A DNA stretch of 22,237 nt from an uncultured Bacilli bacterium (lineage in GTDB: Bacteria; Bacillota_I; Bacilli_A; RF39; UBA660). The position numbers and the translations under genes are program-made. The notes under the pieces are model-generated. The model worked only from the letters and a program-made list of their open reading frames with translations, did no database searches and was not told where the DNA came from. The stretch is from assembly GCA_949440065.1 (NCBI GenBank), contig CASRZP010000010.1, forward strand, positions 1 through 22,237. The letters run 5' to 3'. Shown piece after piece: positions 16,681-22,237 of the stretch; position 1 is the stretch's first letter, and each line of letters opens with the position of its first letter.

Positions 16681-17895
16681 ATGAATCATACACAATATTT
16701 TTCTATTGTGACCAGTCGTATTAAAGAATTACAAGAAGAATTAGAAAGTATCCAAAAAATGGCTTCTAATGAATCATTAAATCTACAAGAAGATATCTTA
16801 AAGCACAAGATTAACTACTTAAAAAGATTAACAAACTTACCAGTGCTTACTATTATTGCTAATATGAACAATGATGAATTAGCATACATGGAATCTATTC
16901 TTGATATAAGTAAGGAAGAAGTTCCGTCTTATTTAATTCACCTATTTCAATTAGACAATCTTGTTGGTTTAGTTAATCAGCCATTAACCGTAACATACTC
17001 TGAAATTAAGGATACTTTACTAGAAGATTATCATTCTATGAATACGATGATATCACTTCAACAACAAATGTTTAAAACTAGAGAAGTTAAAGCTAATCTA
17101 TATGGAACTGTACTGCATCAAAATCCTAATTCTTATTCTCAATTACTAAAAGATGAAAAAGAGTTAGAAAAAAAGCAAGAAAAAGTTGAAGCAACCATTA
17201 AAGATATTGATGATACTTTTAATCAAGATACTTTAAGAGAACTTCGCTCATACGCTAAAAATCCAAAACAGAAATTATCGATGGACTTTATTTTAAAACA
17301 CAAAGACAAAGTCATAAAAGATAATCCTAAAATGGAAAAATTAGTAAACCGCTTAACTAAAGGAAAATTAAGTAAGTTATCTTTCTTTAGAAAGAAACAA
17401 GAGCAAGAATTCTTAAATGCTGTTATAGCAACTTATCAAAATGATACTTCACTATCTTATTTTGGAATTGATAAGATAAATGTATTAGAACTAGAAGAAA
17501 ATGACTTAACGTTACTTTCTCAATGTGCAAAAAGTAAGTTAGAAGAAGAACGTCAAGCATTTCAAGAAGAAAAAGCATATTTAGAGGATAAAAAAGAGAA
17601 TTTATTAGAGCAAATTGAAACTTTCGATAATTTAGAAAGAGAATGTCAAAGTAAATTCAATCAATTATTACATCAAAAAATTGATTATCTACCACTTAAG
17701 CGTATTGAACAACAAATGTGGTATGATCAAAACTTAAAAGAGTCATTGATTACAGAAGCCTGTCTACAAGAACAAAGAAAGTTAATGAAAGATTTAACAG
17801 CACCATTCCAAACGACTGCTTCATTAGAAATTTTAGCAAATCTAGAGAATTATCAGCCTGATGAAGATGAATTTACCAAATCTAAAATTGCTTAG
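16681..17895 (+). CDS. Coiled-coil-rich cytoplasmic protein, unknown function
   Basis: This protein has 404 residues from the ATG at 16681 (MNHTQYFSIV), nine bases after AAAGGGGG. It has no signal peptide or membrane helix and is almost wholly helical and highly charged. Two stretches look like coiled coils: about residues 153-185 and about 280-335, both rich in Glu, Lys and Gln in heptad-like spacing. I recognise no domain. It is the only plus-strand gene in the right third of the window, monocistronic between its own promoter and a terminator shared with the convergent gene. A structural or scaffolding role is possible but not shown. Confidence 0.75.
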   Translation: MNHTQYFSIVTSRIKELQEELESIQKMASNESLNLQEDILKHKINYLKRLTNLPVLTIIANMNNDELAYMESILDISKEEVPSYLIHLFQLDNLVGLVNQPLTVTYSEIKDTLLEDYHSMNTMISLQQQMFKTREVKANLYGTVLHQNPNSYSQLLKDEKELEKKQEKVEATIKDIDDTFNQDTLRELRSYAKNPKQKLSMDFILKHKDKVIKDNPKMEKLVNRLTKGKLSKLSFFRKKQEQEFLNAVIATYQNDTSLSYFGIDKINVLELEENDLTLLSQCAKSKLEEERQAFQEEKAYLEDKKENLLEQIETFDNLERECQSKFNQLLHQKIDYLPLKRIEQQMWYDQNLKESLITEACLQEQRKLMKDLTAPFQTTASLEILANLENYQPDEDEFTKSKIA

Positions 17896-17901
17896 TCATT
17901 T

Positions 17902-17935
17902 AAAAATCACTAGAAATTTCACTAGTGATTTTTTT
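17902..17935. terminator. Bidirectional terminator between convergent genes
   Basis: A perfect 12-bp stem (AAAAATCACTAG with CTAGTGATTTTT) closes an 8-base loop. It has T runs on both strands, so it can end the plus-strand gene at 17895 and the minus-strand gene ending at 17943. Confidence 0.92.
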
Positions 17936-17942
17936 GTGGAAC

Positions 17943-18740
17943 TTATTTTTTTATCTTCACTTTTTCTGCTTTCCTAAATTGCTCTAATTGAAAATAAAAA
18001 TTTTCATCATCCACATTTTTAGCATAAAAACTTAACATTACTGATGTAGGAACATAATATCCAGTAGAGAATAAAAGACCTTCTTCTTCAATGATACAAT
18101 CTTTATTACCAAAGTCTTTTCCTTTAAATGCAATAAAAGGACGATAAAAATCAAAATTACTTCCCGTAAATAGATAAAAATTTTTGATTTTGCCTGTTGT
18201 ATCTACATAAAAGGCATTTTTCGTATACTTTTTTACTGCGATGGCAAGTGGACTTTTTCCTTCGCTAAAATCACGAACTTGATAAAAACCATCAAATGAA
18301 ATATTATCTTCTTTTTTTATTTCTCCATTACTTGTTAAATATTGAAAATCTTGATTAATCCAACTAACACTGCCATTTTTTCCTACCATAGCTAGACCAT
18401 AAGCATTAAAATTTGAAGCAACATCATAGCGAAAAGGCAACAATTCTTTCGTTTTTTCACAAATATAACCATACTCTTTGTTCGCTAATTGAACTAACTT
18501 AAAACCATAAGAATATATTCCTTCAGCAATGATTTTATTCGAATGAACCAAGGGAATATCAAAATCATCTTTCACAAATGGACGTTTTACTATAACGGTA
18601 AAAGCTTGTTCACTATTTTCATTAACTTGATAACAAAACTCTTTTTCCCATTCCAAAGTTACAGGAACATTTTCATGACAGGAAATACTTTTTACTTCTA
18701 AGGATATTTTCTTGATTGGCACTTCTTCATATGAATTCAT
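17943..18740 (-). CDS. WG-repeat-like protein
   Basis: The 265-residue protein carries at least three degenerate repeats resembling WG (beta) repeats: about residues 80-110 (ANKEYGYICEKTKELLPFRY), 112-140 (NAYGLAMVGKNGSVSWINQD) and 158-187. The pattern of 'G.A.V..nG..gyI' followed by a proline-aromatic turn is typical. WG repeats are thought to mediate binding; function here is unknown. No signal peptide is present. I use the ATG at 18740, preceded by AGAGGGAG; an in-frame ATG at 18767 lies only a few bases after the -10 box and is too close. The gene has its own promoter and shares a terminator with the convergent coiled-coil gene. Confidence 0.7.
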   Translation of the reverse strand: MNSYEEVPIKKISLEVKSISCHENVPVTLEWEKEFCYQVNENSEQAFTVIVKRPFVKDDFDIPLVHSNKIIAEGIYSYGFKLVQLANKEYGYICEKTKELLPFRYDVASNFNAYGLAMVGKNGSVSWINQDFQYLTSNGEIKKEDNISFDGFYQVRDFSEGKSPLAIAVKKYTKNAFYVDTTGKIKNFYLFTGSNFDFYRPFIAFKGKDFGNKDCIIEEEGLLFSTGYYVPTSVMLSFYAKNVDDENFYFQLEQFRKAEKVKIKK

Positions 18741-18770
18741 TATTTTTCTCCCTCTTACAACTTGCATTTT

Positions 18771-18799
18771 ATTATATAGAAAAATAACTCATAAATCAA
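18771..18799 (-). promoter_or_regulatory. Promoter of the WG-repeat-like gene
   Basis: TTGATT (18794-18799) and TATAAT (18771-18776) are 17 bases apart. The promoter sits in the 75-base gap after the second HExxH gene. Confidence 0.75.
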
Positions 18800-18815
18800 C
18801 TAAAATAACCACATC

Positions 18816-19949
18816 TTACTTAATATTTAAGCTAGAAGCATACATTAAGTCGTCATCTTTATTTTCTTGATGATATAAATTCAATGAAATTCCCATATGT
18901 TTAGTAACTTTACTCATTTGTTTTTGATACTTTTCCTTCAATACATAAAACTTAGCAACGCTTTCATTAATTCCTTCATAATTTAGAGGATTTTTTCCAT
19001 TCTTTTGTAATTTTTCGTTAGTAACTAGCATACTTTCATACATAAACATCATATTGTTAAATTGTTCTTGATTCGTGATTACACTACTATTACATTTGGC
19101 TTCTAAATAATCAAGCAATAAACTTTGAATGTTTCCTAAAATATTTTGTTTTTCTAACGATTTACGAAGATTATAATTCATTTCAATACTTTTAAATAAT
19201 TCATAAGCTTTATTGGCATCAAAACCTAACATGGTTAAATTTTCTTCCATCATTTTAGTCGTATGATATTTATAAAATGATCGAAGTATAATTTCATTTT
19301 CAATAATTTGCATTATTTGGCTTAGTAGACACACTTCAATATAACATCCGCTTAGATATTCTCTCGTATTGGGTACCCCTACCATAGACATAAATTCCGT
19401 CATTCCTTCTGTTAATCCTCGATTAATTTTTGAGTCATCCCTTGTAATCACATCAAAACCTGTTTTAATTATTCCAGTTTTAGCATCATACTCAGTACTT
19501 GACATATGAACCATTTCATGAAGTATAGTTTGATAATATTCGCTTTTAGTACACTGACCATTTAAACTTGGATTAATATTGATTTTATTTTCTTTGAATC
19601 GGTAATTAGCTAACTCATTGGTACTAGCATGAAAATCAAAAGTTAACGTAGATAAATTTCGATAAAAATCTTCTCTGCAATCTTCTAATATAACACTTTC
19701 TAACCATCCCATTAATTGAAGGAGTTCTCTATCTGCTGGAAAATTTTTATTACTAATGATAATAGCAGAAAGATTTTTGCTAATGGAAATATAGTCTTGA
19801 TTATTCTCTTTTAAATCAGCAATTACTTGTTGTTCTTTCTTAGAAAGTGGGCGTAAAATATCATTTTCTTTTACAAAAAATTCTTCTTTTAAATTTTTAT
19901 AGATAACAACATAAGTTACTCCATTGATGACAAAATAATTTTCTTTCAT
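18816..19949 (-). CDS. Putative cytoplasmic zinc metallopeptidase (HExxH), second copy type
   Basis: This 377-residue protein has ILHEMVHMSS with HEMVH at residues 144-148 and, about 33 residues later, GLTEGMTEF with Glu181 and Glu185, the typical ExxxE region of gluzincins. There is no signal peptide or membrane helix. The N-terminal part (about 1-60) is a small beta-rich region and the C-terminal half is helical. The start ATG at 19949 is preceded by AGGTAGAAAG. Its plan (N-terminal region, central HExxH, downstream Glu, helical C-terminus, cytoplasmic) resembles the 362-residue protein at 11070, though the sequences differ widely. I do not recognise the family, and activity is an inference from the motif. 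Confidence 0.75.
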   Translation of the reverse strand: MKENYFVINGVTYVVIYKNLKEEFFVKENDILRPLSKKEQQVIADLKENNQDYISISKNLSAIIISNKNFPADRELLQLMGWLESVILEDCREDFYRNLSTLTFDFHASTNELANYRFKENKININPSLNGQCTKSEYYQTILHEMVHMSSTEYDAKTGIIKTGFDVITRDDSKINRGLTEGMTEFMSMVGVPNTREYLSGCYIEVCLLSQIMQIIENEIILRSFYKYHTTKMMEENLTMLGFDANKAYELFKSIEMNYNLRKSLEKQNILGNIQSLLLDYLEAKCNSSVITNQEQFNNMMFMYESMLVTNEKLQKNGKNPLNYEGINESVAKFYVLKEKYQKQMSKVTKHMGISLNLYHQENKDDDLMYASSLNIK

Positions 19950-20018
19950 ACTTTCTACCTTTTACCTTTATTTTATCGTAACACAAAGATAATCTTTTCC
20001 CTAGCTTATTTTTATCTT

Positions 20019-20187
20019 TTAAAACTTAACTTTATATTTTTCTCTTTTATTCGTATAAATTGGAGTAGAAACAGTTCCATTTTCTAAAATATATTTTCCC
20101 AATTCATGTGTAGTAATGATTTCTCTTTTCTTTTTTCTTAACAACAATTTTTTTTAGATGATGAAGTATGAGTAACTCTTTATTCAT
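20019..20187 (-). pseudogene. Frameshifted small gene (55 residues if one A is removed)
   Basis: ATG at 20187 follows directly on the stop of the upstream gene and uses the AGGAGG within its last codons. The frame opens as MNKELLILHHLKK and then, after an A8 run (20148-20155), meets a stop. One base over, the sequence continues as a convincing protein (ITTHELGKYILENGTVSTPI, ending YKVKF) to TAA at 20019-20021. Reading A7 instead of A8 gives one 55-residue basic protein. The break could be a true mutation, a slippage site on poly-A, phase variation, or a sequencing error. The family is not recognised. Confidence 0.68.
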
Positions 20188-20664
20188 CTATTTAACCTCC
20201 TTATTTTTTAAAAAACGTAAGATTCTTGTTTTCACTTTACTAAAATCTATCTTTTCTTCATACTGACTCACAAAGTTTTCTAAATAATCATAGAAATTCA
20301 TATAAACCCATTGTTTCATTTTTTCTTGATCAGGTACTTCTATCATTTTTGCATTAATGGATGCCTCTTCTCTATTTGTCCCTTTTTGAGATTGTAAATA
20401 ATTTCTTTTATAAATTTCTTTATAAGACTTAACAATATCATTAAAATTAGCTAAAATACTTTTAAGATATTCTAGTTCTTCCTTAGTTATATCCTGTTGA
20501 TCTAGCACTTGCCCATTTAAAATAACCATACCTTTTTCTAATTTACTATATAATGTTTTATTTTTAGCATTTTTCGGTACCATGGTATAATGAATTGTAC
20601 TACCATCATATACCGATAAAGCATAATCAATATTACTATCTCCTAGAAAAATTCTTATTATCAA
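20188..20664 (-). CDS. Hypothetical protein, 158 residues
   Basis: The protein starts with TTG at 20664, four bases after AAAGGGG, and has no in-frame ATG upstream. The first ~60 residues look beta-rich, and the rest is helical and charged (Lys/Glu). There is no signal peptide, membrane helix or known motif. It has its own promoter (20688-20716) and is directly followed, without a gap, by the small frameshifted gene, so the pair form one transcript. Confidence 0.65.
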   Translation of the reverse strand: MIIRIFLGDSNIDYALSVYDGSTIHYTMVPKNAKNKTLYSKLEKGMVILNGQVLDQQDITKEELEYLKSILANFNDIVKSYKEIYKRNYLQSQKGTNREEASINAKMIEVPDQEKMKQWVYMNFYDYLENFVSQYEEKIDFSKVKTRILRFLKNKEVK

Positions 20665-20687
20665 AATACCCCTTTCGAATAGTTAAT

Positions 20688-20716
20688 ATGATAACACTTT
20701 TAACCTATTTTTTCAA
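20688..20716 (-). promoter_or_regulatory. Promoter of the 158-residue hypothetical gene
   Basis: TTGAAA (20711-20716) and TATCAT (20688-20693) are 17 bases apart, 14-15 bases after the reconstructed end of the upstream broken gene. Confidence 0.65.
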
Positions 20717-20730
20717 GAGAAAAACTTATT

Positions 20731-21283
20731 TTATGGCTTTACATTTTTTTGATATTTTTTGATTTTTTTCTGATATTCTTCTAAAGAAATAGAAGATACT
20801 CTAGTAATAAATTCATCGACCATTTCTAATGTAAAATACATTTTTGATATTCTACTCCAGGATAAAACTCATTAGGATATGCTTGATAATCTTCTTTCGT
20901 AATGTGATACTTTTTAGATAAATAAAGATTTAAATGCGAATAAGCAAACTCTAAGTCTTCACGAAATTGTTGAAAAGTATGAGTTAATAAATACTCTTTG
21001 GTAAAACACTCATCAAAAAACAAGTAATCGGTTACCAAATGAAGAAACCATCCTAACTCAAAATCGTTTAAGTCTTGATGATTTTGTAAAAACGCATATA
21101 AATTTACTTTTCCTTGCAAATAGCTCACGTTATCTTTTCCACGGTTCAAATTCGTATAATGAGATTCTACCTTTTTACCGTATCTGGGTATATTGTTCCT
21201 TTTATTACCATTTTATCATTTAATTCTTGATGTTTTTCTAAATATTTTTTAGCAATAGCTAAATGTATTGTCGTACAAGCCAA
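20731..21283 (-). pseudogene. Zinc-dependent phospholipase C-like gene with two frameshifts
   Basis: Three consecutive frames on the minus strand join into one 184-residue protein if one A is added to each of two A5 runs, at 21172-21176 and 20841-20845. The TTG start at 21283 follows GAAGTGAT. The rebuilt protein holds the metal-ligand pattern of the zinc-dependent phospholipase C/S1-P1-like group: His6 (TTIHLAIAKKYL), Asp34 (GTIYPDT), His42 (ESHYT), and His82 with Asp86 (GWFLHLVTDYLFF). The C-terminal part (LEMVDEFITRVSSISLEEYQ) lies in the third frame and ends at TAA 20731-20733. Without repair only a 107-codon middle piece (21149-20826, no good ribosome binding site) is open. It is 29 bases downstream of the 203-residue gene, in the same operon. 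Confidence 0.78.
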
Positions 21284-21312
21284 TTGTATCACTTCTTTTT
21301 ATTTAATATTTT

Positions 21313-21924
21313 TTATACTCTCATTGGATTAGATGCATAAGATAAACTTTTTTGTCTCATTTGATGACTCGCATTAATTTGTGTATCAATTTCTTGACTT
21401 AATCTTTCCTTATTCCTAGCAAAATTAATATTGGATATCATATGTAAAATGTATGCATCTACCATAGATAATTGATAATACACATCTTCTTTTTTCTCTT
21501 TATCTATTTTTTTACTTAATTCTTCACTTGGTAATTGACTAAAATAAATGATTTTTTCTTTAGCATAACTAAGTTCCTGGGTAGATAATTTACTTATCAT
21601 TAACTGTTCGATGGACTCAGTACACATATAGTTATACACCATCATATATTCTTCCTTAGAACATTCACTTGTCCCATACTTTTTAAATAAATTAGCAAAT
21701 ACTCTATTTCTTTTTATTTTATTTACTTGCTCTAATTCATCATCTGGTATTTCTACATTTGTTTTTTCTTCTACCAAATGACATAGCTCTATTTCATATT
21801 TTGATTCATAAGATAACCATTTTATCCACTCGATATACGGATTAATTTGTCCTATACATTGTCCATGAATTACTTTACAATTACTTCCTGCTAACATTTG
21901 TGCTATTACGTGATGAATACTCAT
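21313..21924 (-). CDS. Hypothetical protein, 203 residues
   Basis: The ATG at 21924 is preceded by TTAGGAGATGG. The product is soluble and largely helical, with Cys16, Cys23 and Cys48 in the N-terminal part (GSNCKVIHGQCIGQ), which is reminiscent of a short N-terminal domain but not assignable. The C-terminal half is charged and helical. No family is recognised. It is the first gene of a minus-strand unit that continues into the broken phospholipase C-like gene. A 19-bp inverted repeat lies about 40 bases upstream of its start, where an operator would be expected. Confidence 0.68.
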   Translation of the reverse strand: MSIHHVIAQMLAGSNCKVIHGQCIGQINPYIEWIKWLSYESKYEIELCHLVEEKTNVEIPDDELEQVNKIKRNRVFANLFKKYGTSECSKEEYMMVYNYMCTESIEQLMISKLSTQELSYAKEKIIYFSQLPSEELSKKIDKEKKEDVYYQLSMVDAYILHMISNINFARNKERLSQEIDTQINASHQMRQKSLSYASNPMRV

Positions 21925-21964
21925 AAAACCATCTCCTAATTGTTTATTAGTTTAACATACTTTA

Positions 21965-22011
21965 TTTTTAAATTCTATATTTTGATACGATAAAAATATA
22001 GAATTTAAAAA
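21965..22011. repeat. 19-bp perfect inverted repeat with 9-base spacer
   Basis: The left arm (21965-21983) begins TTTTTAAATTC and the right arm (21993-22011) is its exact reverse complement; the spacer is GATACGATA. It lies upstream of the 203-residue gene and directly abuts the T tract of a terminator. It may be an operator or a strong hairpin; no transposase is near. Confidence 0.85.
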
Positions 22012-22027
22012 ACGAACTCAGGTTCGT
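22007..22027 (-). terminator. Rho-independent terminator of the candidate small RNA
   Basis: ACGAAC and GTTCGT pair around a CTGA loop and are followed on the minus strand by six T (forward A22007-22012). Confidence 0.8.
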
Positions 22028-22109
22028 ATCATTACATTTATGGTGCCTGTGGAGAAGAAGTCGAATAACTTTTCTCAAAAGCAATAGTAGGTAGTAAAAA
22101 TTACTAACT
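22007..22109 (-). ncRNA. Candidate small RNA of about 100 nt
   Basis: This is a short unit with an upstream terminator (22146-22177), a plausible promoter (22116-22144) and its own terminator (22007-22027), but no usable ORF. Two further hairpins can form inside: TAGTAA/TTACTA (22092-22106), and GAGAA plus AAGT with ACTT plus TTCTC (22052-22076, one bulged base). The stretch near 22041-22063, read on the minus strand, ends CACAGGCACCA after TTCGACT, like the 3' end of a tRNA, but no cloverleaf can be drawn. It matches no RNA family I know. The rest of 21925-22237 holds only the inverted repeat and AT-rich DNA. Confidence 0.4.
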
Positions 22110-22115
22110 AATATA

Positions 22116-22144
22116 AATATAGCATAATTTTATAATTTTAGGAA
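22116..22144 (-). promoter_or_regulatory. Candidate promoter of the small RNA
   Basis: An extended -10 (TG, one base, then TATATT at 22121-22116) lies 17 bases from a weak -35 TTCCTA (22139-22144). Confidence 0.4.
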
Positions 22145-22145
22145 C

Positions 22146-22177
22146 AAAAACAGACTAATTTTTATAAATTAATCTGT
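22146..22177 (-). terminator. Rho-independent terminator of a gene beyond the right edge
   Basis: An 11-bp stem (ACAGATTAATT with AATTAGTCTGT, one G-U pair) with a 6-base loop is followed on the minus strand by five T. It most likely ends a minus-strand gene that lies outside this window. Confidence 0.78.
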
Positions 22178-22237
22178 TCGAAAAATTGTAATTTTTAATA
22201 ATAACTTATTTTTTTTGATTGTTTTCTTTTTTCTTTT

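Noticed and set aside
19986..20020. Inverted repeat AAAGATAA/TTATCTTT after the frameshifted small gene as a terminator
   Set aside because: The stem is short, AT-only apart from one pair, the loop is 19 bases or more, and there is no T tract, so it is not a convincing terminator.
22039..22085. Plus-strand ORF starting MVPVEKKS
   Set aside because: It has no ribosome binding site, is 15 codons long, and is the antisense of the tRNA-tail-like hairpin, which is known to give spurious peptides.
22007..22130. A complete tRNA or tmRNA on the minus strand
   Set aside because: No matching 5' acceptor strand, D arm or anticodon arm can be drawn; only the 3' end resembles a tRNA.
16626..22237. A defence island or prophage in the hypothetical-rich right third
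   Set aside because: No nuclease, helicase, recombinase, toxin-antitoxin, integrase or phage structural gene is recognisable, and base composition is like the rest of the window.

Overview
This is an AT-rich (about 30% GC by eye), tightly packed bacterial chromosome segment that uses the standard bacterial code. Strong AGGAGG-type ribosome binding sites, TTGACA/TATAAT promoters, U-tract terminators, a SpoVS homologue, and both pyruvate:ferredoxin oxidoreductase and pyruvate formate-lyase point to an anaerobic, fermentative low-GC Bacillota, probably an uncultured gut-type Bacilli/Erysipelotrichia/RF39-like lineage. The lineage is an inference. No phage, IS element, CRISPR array, rRNA or complete tRNA was seen.

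Layout. Most genes lie on the minus strand. 91-3549 is a full-length PFOR. 3664-5381 is a two-gene operon: a small membrane-anchored protein and a membrane-anchored phosphodiester glycosidase (NAGPA-type). 5558-7409 is a glycan-modification pair: a GtrB-like glycosyltransferase and an unusual fusion of an Alg13/PssE-like glycosyltransferase with a GtrA-type flippase. 7410-7816 has no intact gene but holds an inverted repeat and a possible gene remnant. 7817-9360 carries spoVS and a membrane-anchored Pro/Val/Glu-rich protein. 9450-10959 is an RNA-modification operon (SAM-dependent methyltransferase plus RluA-type pseudouridine synthase). Divergent from it, 11070-12300 on the plus strand holds an HExxH protein and a 42-residue peptide. 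12481-15419 is pflB-pflA, followed by an HSL-type alpha/beta hydrolase.

From 16.6 kb onward the genes are lineage-restricted hypotheticals: a coiled-coil protein (+), a WG-repeat-like protein, a second HExxH protein, and two short minus-strand units. These units contain two genes broken only at poly-A runs. One is a 184-residue zinc-dependent phospholipase C-like gene with two single-base losses. The other is a 55-residue small gene with one extra A in an A8 run. The right edge (21925-22237) holds a 19-bp perfect inverted repeat and a short promoter-to-terminator unit without an ORF, a candidate small RNA.

How the genes fit together. PFOR and PFL give two routes from pyruvate to acetyl-CoA. 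GtrB, the GtrA fusion and the phosphodiester glycosidase suggest cell-envelope glycan building and trimming. The most noteworthy items are the glycosyltransferase-GtrA fusion, the clustered homopolymer frameshifts at 20.0-21.3 kb, the candidate ncRNA and the two cytoplasmic HExxH proteins. I did not find clear evidence for a complete new multi-gene system.
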